This document shows positions 46,653 through 55,202 of a stretch of DNA of 64,000 bases, piece by piece. Below the pieces are notes generated by a model, which worked only from the letters and a program-made list of their open reading frames with translations, did no database searches and had not been told where the DNA came from. Origin of the DNA: Glaciimonas sp. PAMC28666 (GTDB lineage Bacteria > Pseudomonadota > Gammaproteobacteria > Burkholderiales > Burkholderiaceae_D); contig NZ_CP070304.1 of the NCBI RefSeq assembly GCF_016917355.1, positions 1,178,001-1,242,000 of the forward strand, given 5' to 3'. Made by a program: the position numbers and the translations under genes. The stretch's first letter is position 1. The number at the start of each line of letters is the position of its first letter.

Positions 46653-47339
46653 TTAAATGTCAGTCCACATTCTAAGGAGGTTATGGTAACTTCCGGTCAA
46701 TTGTACCAACGCGTGAGAGTCAGCACCACTTTGTGTCAGGCGCTGTATCGCGCTATCCAGATCAAACAATAAAGTGCGTTGTCCATCATCACGAATCATG
46801 CTCTGAACCCAGAAAAATGCCGCTAATCGGGCACCGCTTGACACAGGCTTGACCTGATGCAAACTCGTGGCCGGGTAGACAATCATATGACCGGCAGGCA
46901 GTTTCACCGATTGCACACCGTATGTATCCTCAATCAGTAGTTCACCGCCTTCATAGGTATCTGGCTCACTCAAAAACAAGGTCGCCGATATATCAGTACG
47001 GATCTTCATCCGGCTTCCCGGAATCTGCCTGATTGCACCGTCAACATGGCTGCCGAAAGCCATCCCACCCTGATAGAGATTGAACATGGGTGGATAAACG
47101 TGATTGGGTAGCGTCGCACTGATAAAAAGAGGATGCCGCTCCAGCTCGGCCAGAATCAAGTCTCCCAGTTCAATTGCAATCGGCGCGTGTTCATTGATTT
47201 GCAGATTGCGCTTGACCTGAGCACCTTGATGGCCAGCCGTCGCACGACCATCGACCCATGCGTCCCCCGCGGTGTCCAGCTTATCTCGGACCAGTTGAAG
47301 CTGCTCGGCATTCAATACCTTCGGAATTTCTAACAGCAT
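46653..47339 (-). CDS. piuC: PKHD-type Fe(II)/2-oxoglutarate hydroxylase PiuC
   Basis: A 228-aa dioxygenase of the PKHX/PiuC family, normally encoded next to siderophore receptors. The iron ligands are H98 and D100 in GSHVDG and H161 in TSLHQVKPV, with the 2-oxoglutarate-binding R171. GAAGGTGATT precedes the ATG. It starts 17 nt after the TonB-dependent receptor gene on the same strand, so both form one iron-responsive operon. Its substrate is not established in the family. Confidence 0.93.
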   Translation of the reverse strand: MLLEIPKVLNAEQLQLVRDKLDTAGDAWVDGRATAGHQGAQVKRNLQINEHAPIAIELGDLILAELERHPLFISATLPNHVYPPMFNLYQGGMAFGSHVDGAIRQIPGSRMKIRTDISATLFLSEPDTYEGGELLIEDTYGVQSVKLPAGHMIVYPATSLHQVKPVSSGARLAAFFWVQSMIRDDGQRTLLFDLDSAIQRLTQSGADSHALVQLTGSYHNLLRMWTDI

Positions 47340-47356
47340 GGGTCAATCACCTTCAA

Positions 47357-49552
47357 TTAAAAACGATAGTTTACGCTGGCGAGCATGGTGATGCCAACAC
47401 CCGGTACGGAACGACCGCCATCGGAAGGTATCAATGCATCGATGTAATGTTTGTTGGTCAAATTGAGCAAGTTCAAACGTAGATCATACTTCGGTTGATG
47501 ATACGCCACAGTAGCATCCCAACGCGTGTAACCACCAGCAGAAACGACATCGGTATTGCTGGCAAAACGATTCGACATGTATAGCATACCGCCGCCAACT
47601 TCCCAGACCTTGGTGAGATTATAAGTCGTCCACAAAGTCATATTGTCGCGCGGCGTATTCGCCAGCGTTTTACCTTGCGTACCGTCCGCAGCCGAGGCAT
47701 GGATCACGGTTGGATTCAAGTGCGTATAGCCACCAATCACTTGCCATTGTGGTGTAATGTGACCGCTTGCGCCCAATTCGAAACCAGTGACACGGACGTC
47801 TCCGTCAAGTTGATATACACCCGTCGTTACCAGCGAACGCGCATTGGTTTTTTCAATATCAAAGATCGCCGAAGTCAAGGAGAGGTCGCCGTTAAACAGA
47901 TCCCACTTGGCACCGACTTCATACGATTTATTGGTTTCCGGCGCGACGTTCTGTAGTCCCGAAGTGACGGTCAACTGTTCGAGTGATGGATTAAACGAGG
48001 TCCCGTAAGATGCATAATAAGATTGCGCGTCGGTCGGTTGATAAATGACCCCTGCGCGTACACTAGTGAAATCAACAGTTTGATCCGCACGGCTCAACGC
48101 TGGCGTACCGGTGGCGATACTGTTATTTAACGCAGCTTGATACCGATCCCAACGTACCCCACCCACCAGCTTCCATTCTTTATTCAAAGCAACAGTGTCA
48201 TTCACGTACGCCGCCAATGCATTCGCGCTCGACGTAGCACGATTGCCCAGGGTGGAGGTGACGTTCGCAGGCTGCGATTGATAGACCGGATTAATCAACG
48301 TGACAATCGGCAGATTATTGCGCGTGTAGCCCGTATTGTCGTACTCATCATGGCTAATTTCGGTCCCCACGATCAACGTATGCTTGAGCGTGCCGGTATC
48401 AAACTTACCAATCAAATCGGTCTGGTTGTCTAGCGACTGATCATGAATATTACGATCATGACTGCTCAGTTTTACGTACAATTGACTTAATGGCAATGCC
48501 GTTGTATTGCCTGTTGCCACCGTTGGCAACGCCGTAAAGGTGCCATTAGTTACGGTGCCAACGTTATTCGCCGCGGTTTCCCGTGCGTCCGTTACGTAAT
48601 TACTAAACTGCGTCTGATTGCGCAAAGTCCAAATGTCGTTGATCTTATGCTCAACGCGTGCGCTGATGATCGCCACGTCCTGAATGGTACGGTCATCATT
48701 GAGGCCGTAAAAAGTATCACGCGAAACTTGCGCCGAACGACCATTTACTGGGGGCAAACCGTAATCAGGCATGTCACGATTATGTGAAATCAGCGCTGAG
48801 AAGGTCACTTCAGTTGGCGTACCGATACCGAAGCGCAAGGAAGGGGCAACCCCGAAATCTTGATTACTCATTTGATCGCGATTGGTTTTGGCTTCTTGCC
48901 CCATCATTTCGACACGAAATGCCGACGTATCGGACAGCTTGCGATTGAAATCGCCGGTCGAGCGCACACCGCCATTGGTGTCTGCACTGAGAGATACTTG
49001 ATTTGCATCTGTCAAAAATGGTGCCTTGCTGACCTGATTAATCACACCGCCAGTTGAACCGCGACCGAACAACATGGACGAAGGGCCCTTCAACACTTCA
49101 ACCGATTCAAGGTAATACGTATCGCGATAATACTGACCACGGTCGCGCGAACCATCCAGATACATATCAGTACGCGCGCTGAAACCTCGTAAATTGAAAT
49201 TATTACCGATTTGGCCACCTTCAGCGCCACCGATCGTGATACCCGGGACATTCCGCAAAGCCTCCTGCAACGAGGCCGCGCCTTGCGCTTCCAGTACCGC
49301 ACGGTTGATCACATTGACCGATTGGGGGATATCACGAATCTTCGTCGCCACCTTGCCGCCGACAGTACTGGTCCCGGGATTGTAGTCCGACTTATCAGTC
49401 CCGCTTTTTACCGATACTTCCGGCAACGTTGCTTCAGCTTGTGAAGTTTGGGCGGTTTGTACAGTTTGTGCGAAAGCGGCTTGTTGCGTTGCAACAGGGG
49501 CAGCAAAAGCGGTCAGTAATGCAGCTGCCAATGGCGTGAGACGTCGTTTCAT
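47357..49552 (-). CDS. TonB-dependent siderophore receptor (Fiu/PiuA type)
   Basis: A 731-aa outer-membrane receptor that imports ferric siderophores with energy from TonB. The signal peptide ends at QQAAFA. The TonB-box region is near ATLPEVSVKSG, the plug domain has RDIPQSVNVINRAVLEAQG and FNLRGFSARTDMYLDG, and a 22-strand barrel ends in the outer-membrane signature SVNYRF. Linkage to piuC points to the catecholate-type PiuA/Fiu group. AAGGA precedes the ATG. A Fur-like site lies about 270 bp upstream. Confidence 0.95.
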   Translation of the reverse strand: MKRRLTPLAAALLTAFAAPVATQQAAFAQTVQTAQTSQAEATLPEVSVKSGTDKSDYNPGTSTVGGKVATKIRDIPQSVNVINRAVLEAQGAASLQEALRNVPGITIGGAEGGQIGNNFNLRGFSARTDMYLDGSRDRGQYYRDTYYLESVEVLKGPSSMLFGRGSTGGVINQVSKAPFLTDANQVSLSADTNGGVRSTGDFNRKLSDTSAFRVEMMGQEAKTNRDQMSNQDFGVAPSLRFGIGTPTEVTFSALISHNRDMPDYGLPPVNGRSAQVSRDTFYGLNDDRTIQDVAIISARVEHKINDIWTLRNQTQFSNYVTDARETAANNVGTVTNGTFTALPTVATGNTTALPLSQLYVKLSSHDRNIHDQSLDNQTDLIGKFDTGTLKHTLIVGTEISHDEYDNTGYTRNNLPIVTLINPVYQSQPANVTSTLGNRATSSANALAAYVNDTVALNKEWKLVGGVRWDRYQAALNNSIATGTPALSRADQTVDFTSVRAGVIYQPTDAQSYYASYGTSFNPSLEQLTVTSGLQNVAPETNKSYEVGAKWDLFNGDLSLTSAIFDIEKTNARSLVTTGVYQLDGDVRVTGFELGASGHITPQWQVIGGYTHLNPTVIHASAADGTQGKTLANTPRDNMTLWTTYNLTKVWEVGGGMLYMSNRFASNTDVVSAGGYTRWDATVAYHQPKYDLRLNLLNLTNKHYIDALIPSDGGRSVPGVGITMLASVNYRF

Positions 49553-49820
49553 TACTTAATTCCTTGATTAGTCAGTAACTGCCCGATGCATTCGGGCAGA
49601 TGGCGTTTTTAACGATGAAGAATTTGGCGGGCTGGCCGGATAAAAACCCAGTTGGCTGACTAATATTCACAAAAGCAATAAATAGATACTGGATACCAGA
49701 TACGAATATACGAATATACGAAGATGCAGGTGGTCAGGCGATTCTTAGGCGCGGATTGCAACAATTCACAAGGCAATATTCAATTTCTGCATAATTTTTC
49801 GTTAGCACGGAATTTAATAC
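49553..49820. other. Leader region of the receptor gene
   Basis: No supported gene is seen between the receptor start and the Fur-like site. Short repeats such as ACGAATATACGAATATACGA near 49702-49725 are visible. The role is unknown. Confidence 0.35.
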
Positions 49821-49837
49821 GAATGATTCTTATTGTC
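49821..49837. promoter_or_regulatory. Probable Fur box of the receptor-piuC operon
   Basis: GAATGATTCTTATTGTC matches the Fur consensus core at 12 of 16 aligned positions by my own alignment. It lies in the promoter region of an iron-uptake operon, where Fur control is expected. It is rather far (about 270 bp) from the receptor start. The remaining sequence up to 50133 carries no gene that I can support. Confidence 0.6.
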
Positions 49838-50133
49838 AATTAACGTGCGGAGCAGTATTGTTTTCCCGCAACAACCTGGCCTCCGGAAAAGATTTATTGA
49901 CAACCCTGAGCGGATGAAGATTATGAAAACATACTTTCATGAAGAGCGAGACAGGTTGAGCACACCATGGTAAGTTGTTAGGTTATCTGGCAAGATAAAA
50001 ATCCGCCTCACTTACTTGCTTGCCCGGATAAAGTCTCACTTTCCGATAGTTGTTTTTATGCAACAGTAGAGAAGTTGAAAACGGACTAAACTACTTTTAT
50101 TACATCGCTCAATAACCGAAAAGGAAACTCACG

Positions 50134-50592
50134 ATGTTTATCCTCCGAAAATCTGTACGGCCCTATTTACTCGCTTCGGCTCTGGTAATGACAGCATTAT
50201 TGACGGGCTGTTCCACGTCCGGTGCCGATCCCATGGGAATGATGGGACACAGCATGCAGCCAAAGTTGGACGGAGCACACGAGGTGCCTCCAAATGACTC
50301 CCAGGCCAGTGGCGTTGTGACAATCACGGTGGCGGCAGATAAGTCGGTCAGTGGCAATATAGTAACTACCGGCATTGATGGTAAAGCCGCGCACATTCAC
50401 CTTGCTGCGGTTGGGGTTAACGGTCCCGTGATTGTGCCGCTCACCAAAACAGCCGATAACACATGGTCCGTTCCTGCCGGCGCGACATTAACAGACGGCC
50501 AATATGCAAGTTATATGGCGGGAAATTTATACGTCAATGTGCATAGCGCTGCCCATCCGGGCGGAGAAATTCGGGCACAGCTGACCAAATAA
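50134..50592 (+). CDS. CHRD-domain lipoprotein
   Basis: A 152-aa lipoprotein. The lipobox LLTGC places the lipidated Cys at about residue 26. The mature part is a single CHRD domain, with LDGAHEVPPNDSQASGVVTI at its start, KAAHIHLAAVG in the middle and NLYVNVHSAAHPGGEIRAQL at the end. The domain is named after chordin; its bacterial function is unknown. A Met/His-rich linker (MGMMGHSM) lies between the lipid anchor and the domain, which could bind copper. AAAGGAAACTCACG precedes the ATG. Confidence 0.88.
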   Translation: MFILRKSVRPYLLASALVMTALLTGCSTSGADPMGMMGHSMQPKLDGAHEVPPNDSQASGVVTITVAADKSVSGNIVTTGIDGKAAHIHLAAVGVNGPVIVPLTKTADNTWSVPAGATLTDGQYASYMAGNLYVNVHSAAHPGGEIRAQLTK

Positions 50593-50650
50593 GACGCCAG
50601 GGTATTGATCTGGTTTGAGGAATTGCAGGCGGCCGGATTTATAGCGAAAG

Positions 50651-50690
50651 AAGCGATGACGATCAATGTTTTAAAGATCTTCATCGCTTT
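50651..50690 (+). terminator. Intrinsic terminator after the CHRD gene
   Basis: AAGCGATGA and GATC pair with GATC and TCATCGCTT around an 11-nt loop, followed by TCC. It is a good stem with a weak T run, 59 nt after the stop. Confidence 0.65.
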
Positions 50691-50859
50691 CCTTGTATTG
50701 GAATAACAGACTTCCGAAGAGCGTACCGAGACCGTTTCGGATTACGCTGGATCGGGGGTTCCATAACAGACTGGTCCTGTAAGATATATTCAGCAAATTC
50801 ATCAAGAATGGCGAAGCACGCTCATTCGATATAACGTCAATTTATTGCGCTAAGACGCT

Positions 50860-53289
50860 ATGACCCTCATTGCACTAAAGTTAAAAAACTATTTTTCGTC
50901 GCGTGGCGTGGCCGTCTATCTGGCTTTGGCTTTTTCCGCCCTTTCCCTTCTGCTTACTTTTATTCTGGTCGGGGTCATTGAAATCTCCGCGACCGATTCC
51001 ATTAAATCACGCATCGGCAATAGTCTGGCGGAACTGGCGACCCAAACTTCCGAGACCTTTGATCGCGGCATGTTCGAACGCTATCGCGAGGTGCATTTGA
51101 TCGCATCGCGCGATGATCTCGGCATGCCTGCAATTGACCTGCCCCAACGTCGGCAACAGTTGGAGGCCCTTCAAGAGAGCTATCCGTACTATGCCTGGAT
51201 AGGCATGACAAACATTGATGGCAAGGTACTCGTATCGACCAGAAAAATGTTGGAGACTACCGATGTTTCGCAGAGACCCTGGTTCAAAAACGCACTTAAT
51301 GGCATCTATTTAGGGGACGTCCACGAGGCAAAGTTATTAGCCAAGCTCCTGCCGCATTCCACGGGTGTGGCCAATACCGTTAATAATGAGCCCGTGCGCT
51401 TTGTCGATATTGCATTTCCATATCATGATAAAAACGGCCAGGTAAGCGGCATTCTCGCTGCCCACCTGTCATGGCAATGGGCCAACGATATAGAGCAATC
51501 GATTGTGACGCCGATGGAGCAACGAAAGAACGTCGAATCGATCATCGTCGATAAAGATGGCAAGGTCCTGCTCGGCCCTACCGATCTGAAGGGGCGCACC
51601 ATCAATCCGCCTAGTCTGAAGTTGGCGCAAAACCTGGGCTCCGGTCACACGATTGAAACCTGGCCAGATAATCAGCGTTACCTCGTCGGTTACAGCTACA
51701 GCAAGGGCTACCAGTCTTATCCCGGCATGGGATGGACGATATTAGTCCGACAAAGCGAAGCCGATGCATTTTCGCCACTAAAGAAAATCCAGCAAAAGGT
51801 CATTTGGACCGGTCTTGCTTCGGCGGTACTATTTTCCCTGTTGGGCTTGCTTGTCGCGCGCAATATCATTCTGCCCTTGCGGGCACTTGCCAAATCCGCG
51901 CAAAGAATACAGAACGGCGAAATCGCAGACATTCCTGCTTCACCGAGTAATAATAATTATTTCGAAGTGCAAGCATTGACTTCCTCGCTTAACGGACTGG
52001 TCGGTAATCTGCTCAAAAAGGAGTCGGCGTTAAAAGAACTGAATCTGACCTTGGAAAAGCGTGTCGAGCAGCGTACCGCGGAGCTTGGTCGCGCGCTAAT
52101 CAAAGTAACAGCGAGCGAAACTCGGATACAGAGCATTATCGAAACCGCGCAGGCGGCCTTTATCGGCGTTGACTTGCATGGAAACTTCATCGACTGGAAT
52201 ACACAAGCTGAGAAGATGTTTGGCTGGAGCCGAAAGGAAGTAATCGGCAAGCAGATGTCGCGCATGATCCTCCCGGCAAGGTTTCAGGCGATAGTAGACG
52301 AAGCAATCGAGAAGGTGGTCCGGATAAGCGAATTAAGCGGATCGGGGGACTCAAGCGCTCTGGCTAAATTAAATGCCCTGAGTTTTCTAAATCATCGTAT
52401 GGAACGGATTGTCCTGGACCGCCAAAATAAAGAATTTCCAATCGAAATTACGATTAGTCTGGTTCACAATAAGGATCACTTCTTTTTTAGCGCTTTTTTA
52501 CACGACATTTCTGATCGGAAGGAAGTTGAGCGAATGAAGAATGACTTCATCTCAACTGTCTCTCATGAACTTCGTACCCCCCTGACATCAATCAGGGGAT
52601 CCATCGGATTACTGGTCGGCGGCGTCGCTGGAGAATTGCCAGCCCCGGCCAAAACGCTGCTGGAAATCGCGAGTAAAAATTGCGCGCGACTAGTGCGTCT
52701 GATTAATGATGTGCTCGATATCGAAAAAATTGAATCCGGCAACATGCGTTTTGATATGGTCAGCCAGCCGCTACTAACGTTGGCACAACATGCCATTGAC
52801 GCTACCCAGGGCTACGCGGCACAGTTCAATGTGAACCTGGTTTTACAGGTGGCCCCGGAAGACATAAAAATACAAGTTTGCGCGGATCGCGATCGGTTGA
52901 TACAGGTGCTGATAAATTTGCTTTCGAATGCGATTAAATTTTCGCCAGAAAACGATACCGTAACATTGCGAATTGCACCGCATATTCATACGCTTGAAAA
53001 CTGGGTTCGCTTGTCGGTCATTGATCACGGTTGCGGCATCGGGATAGAATTTCGCCAGCACATTTTTCAAAAATTTGCGATGGCTGATTCGGCCGATTCT
53101 CGAAAAAAAGGAGGTACCGGCCTGGGACTAAGTATTAGTAAAAATCTGGTTGAACAGCATGGAGGACATATCGGATTTTTCAGCGCAGCCGGAGATCCTA
53201 CTGAATTTTTTATCGACTTGCCGTCCCTTACAGAGCTGTCGTCACCCGATGTGCCAGAGGCACAAACTGCCGTTGAGAGACAAATATGA
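50860..53289 (+). CDS. Membrane hybrid-type sensor histidine kinase (Cache-HAMP-PAS-HisKA-HATPase)
   Basis: An 809-aa inner-membrane kinase. Its parts in order are: a first membrane helix at about residues 20-42, a periplasmic dCache sensor (about 45-305, with ISTRKMLETTDVSQRPWF-like segments), a second helix at about 312-333, HAMP to about 386, a coiled coil (LEKRVEQRTAELG), a PAS domain (about 415-545), HisKA with the phospho-acceptor H569 in VSHELRTPL, and an HATPase_c domain with N, G1 (DHGCGIG) and G2 (GGTGLGLSISKNL) boxes. There is no receiver in the protein itself; receivers and an Hpt are encoded just downstream. The stop overlaps the next start by four nt. Confidence 0.95.
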   Translation: MTLIALKLKNYFSSRGVAVYLALAFSALSLLLTFILVGVIEISATDSIKSRIGNSLAELATQTSETFDRGMFERYREVHLIASRDDLGMPAIDLPQRRQQLEALQESYPYYAWIGMTNIDGKVLVSTRKMLETTDVSQRPWFKNALNGIYLGDVHEAKLLAKLLPHSTGVANTVNNEPVRFVDIAFPYHDKNGQVSGILAAHLSWQWANDIEQSIVTPMEQRKNVESIIVDKDGKVLLGPTDLKGRTINPPSLKLAQNLGSGHTIETWPDNQRYLVGYSYSKGYQSYPGMGWTILVRQSEADAFSPLKKIQQKVIWTGLASAVLFSLLGLLVARNIILPLRALAKSAQRIQNGEIADIPASPSNNNYFEVQALTSSLNGLVGNLLKKESALKELNLTLEKRVEQRTAELGRALIKVTASETRIQSIIETAQAAFIGVDLHGNFIDWNTQAEKMFGWSRKEVIGKQMSRMILPARFQAIVDEAIEKVVRISELSGSGDSSALAKLNALSFLNHRMERIVLDRQNKEFPIEITISLVHNKDHFFFSAFLHDISDRKEVERMKNDFISTVSHELRTPLTSIRGSIGLLVGGVAGELPAPAKTLLEIASKNCARLVRLINDVLDIEKIESGNMRFDMVSQPLLTLAQHAIDATQGYAAQFNVNLVLQVAPEDIKIQVCADRDRLIQVLINLLSNAIKFSPENDTVTLRIAPHIHTLENWVRLSVIDHGCGIGIEFRQHIFQKFAMADSADSRKKGGTGLGLSISKNLVEQHGGHIGFFSAAGDPTEFFIDLPSLTELSSPDVPEAQTAVERQI

Positions 53290-53696
53290 CATTGCCATCG
53301 GCCACACAGCCTTCAACCGCGCTCGTCTCCATTATGTACGTAGAGGATGATCCAGATATTCAAAGCATTGCCAGATTAGCGCTTGAGTCGATAGGCGGCT
53401 TTGACGTCACCATCTTTGGGTCCGGGAAAGAGGCATTGGCGGCCATCAATAACGGCAATCGTCCTGACCTGATTTTATTGGACGTCATGATGCCGGAGAT
53501 GGATGGGATATCGACTTTGACAGCGTTGCGCGCGCTACCCGCGTCTGCCAAAACACCGACGATATTTATGACTGCGAAAGCGCAACCGCACGAAATAGCC
53601 TTTTTAAGATCGTTAGGTGCGTTGGACGTGATTGCCAAGCCGTTTGATCCCATGCTGTTGGCGCAACTGATACGAAAATTGTGGAGCAAGAAATAA
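53286..53696 (+). CDS. Single-domain response regulator
   Basis: A 136-aa stand-alone receiver domain. Its acidic pocket is in MYVEDDPDI, the phospho-acceptor is D66 in LILLDVMMPEMDG, and the conserved Thr/Lys are in FMTAKAQP and VIAKPFDP. It has no output domain, so it likely acts as a phosphorelay intermediate or by protein binding. Its ATG overlaps the kinase stop (ATGA) and its stop overlaps the Hpt start (TAATG), so kinase, receiver and Hpt are translationally coupled. Confidence 0.95.
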   Translation: MTLPSATQPSTALVSIMYVEDDPDIQSIARLALESIGGFDVTIFGSGKEALAAINNGNRPDLILLDVMMPEMDGISTLTALRALPASAKTPTIFMTAKAQPHEIAFLRSLGALDVIAKPFDPMLLAQLIRKLWSKK

Positions 53697-54112
53697 TGAA
53701 TGGACCAAACGGACCGATCGATAATGAGGATCCGGAGTTAGCGCGATTAATGATTTCCCTAGGGAAAGAATATGCCGATATTCTTCCCGCCAGGTTTGCG
53801 CAGATGCATGCGGCACTGGATCGATTCAAAGAGCATTCGGAAAAAAAAGACGCAAATGGCGATGCAACCAAGCAAGCTGAGGCCATTAGCACCTTATTTC
53901 ACCTGATGCATTCGCTCAGCGGCAGCGCCGGCAGTTTCGGCTTTACCGCTCTTGGAAAATTGGCCAGCCAACTGGAACAAAAAATGCAGTTGCAGATTAC
54001 TGAAAATATCTGGTCCGAAAAAACCTTCATCGATATTAAGGATGGTATCTCAGAATTGGAAAAACGTCAGCCAAATTTCGCAAGCTCAAAAACCAATCCA
54101 AACGTGGGCTGA
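53696..54112 (+). CDS. Hpt phosphotransfer protein
   Basis: A 138-aa protein with an Hpt four-helix domain. The phospho-acceptor is H72 in FHLMHSLSGSAGSFGF, the family signature. It would carry phosphate between the upstream kinase/receiver and a second receiver. The frame runs from a GTG at 53681, but the ATG at 53696 overlaps the receiver stop and is favoured by coupling. About 120 bp separate it from the next receiver gene, with no terminator seen. Confidence 0.9.
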   Translation: MNGPNGPIDNEDPELARLMISLGKEYADILPARFAQMHAALDRFKEHSEKKDANGDATKQAEAISTLFHLMHSLSGSAGSFGFTALGKLASQLEQKMQLQITENIWSEKTFIDIKDGISELEKRQPNFASSKTNPNVG

Positions 54113-54232
54113 TATTGGTGGACGTATTGAAAATGTGCTGTGGAAATATGAAACCATATGTATTCCCACTTTACAATTTGCAGAGACGAAATATACTAGC
54201 AAAACAGGTAACACAGAGGAAATTAACACGCA

Positions 54233-55087
54233 ATGGATAACTCGGCTATTTACAGCAAGACCTCTAAGGGCATAAACGAGCTGAAAAGCGGTGCCAGAAA
54301 TATCCCGCGAGATGATGCGCGCGTATTAACGCTGATCGACGGCACATCAAGTGTTAACGATCTGAGCGAAATGCTTGATTCGGCAAACAATAAAAAACTG
54401 GACACCACACTTGCGTCGTTACTTAACCAAGGATTGATCCGCGTTTTTTTCCATGGAAATCAGGACGCACATCAATTATTAATGGATACGCAGCAGCCGA
54501 CGCAATTTACATCAGACGGCATGATTAAATTTACGCAAGCGCTGCCGACAATTCAAGTCACTGAACTCACACTGCGCGAAAGCGTACAAGCTTGGGCAGA
54601 AGCACGCCGGGGCGCTACCATACTCGAAAAAAAGGGATTTTATACCTACGGACAAAAACCATCTGGCTTCGTTTCGAACAACAGCACCGACGCCCTTAGA
54701 GTCATGGTCGTCGAAGATGATGAGTCGCTCAGCCATCTACTCGAAACACTGCTAAAACATAAAAATTTCGAGGTCCAGATCGTCGACAACATTGTGAGTG
54801 CAATTACTAGCCTGAACGCGCTTTCCGCGCCTGAAAGTGGTCCGCTGCCCGATCTGGTGTTATTGGATGTCATGTTACCCGGACTCGTTGGAAAAGATGG
54901 ATTTCACGTGTTGGAATACATCCGCCGCCATCCGGCACTTCAGCAACTTCCCGTTATCATGGTCACGTCACAAATTACAGACGAATATGTCATGCGCGGG
55001 CTGAAAGCTGAGGCTGATGGCTACATTTTTAAGCCGTTCAAATGGCAAACGCTCTATGAGTGCATACAGAGCGTCACGGGAAGATAA
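54233..55087 (+). CDS. Response regulator with an unassigned N-terminal domain
   Basis: A 284-aa protein with two parts. Residues about 1-150 (IYSKTSKGINELKSGARNI, then VLTLIDGTSSVNDLSEML) look like a small helical or winged-helix module. I know similar N-termini from regulators of Oxalobacteraceae, but no named family. Residues about 160-284 are a receiver, with acidic residues in MVVEDDESL, phospho-acceptor D212 in LVLLDVMLPG, and Lys in FKPFKW. The receiver is at the C-terminus, opposite to most regulators, so phosphorylation may control the N-terminal module. AGAGGA precedes the ATG. It lies downstream of kinase, receiver and Hpt genes. Confidence 0.88.
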   Translation: MDNSAIYSKTSKGINELKSGARNIPRDDARVLTLIDGTSSVNDLSEMLDSANNKKLDTTLASLLNQGLIRVFFHGNQDAHQLLMDTQQPTQFTSDGMIKFTQALPTIQVTELTLRESVQAWAEARRGATILEKKGFYTYGQKPSGFVSNNSTDALRVMVVEDDESLSHLLETLLKHKNFEVQIVDNIVSAITSLNALSAPESGPLPDLVLLDVMLPGLVGKDGFHVLEYIRRHPALQQLPVIMVTSQITDEYVMRGLKAEADGYIFKPFKWQTLYECIQSVTGR

Positions 55088-55202
55088 GCCAGTGTCATGT
55101 CTTAACCGATCATTCGGAAACCTCTTATTCGCGCGGAACTGCGCCCGTGAAGCGATGAAGATAGAGTTCATTCAAACAGTCTTGTTCGCTAGGTTCCGGG
55201 CG

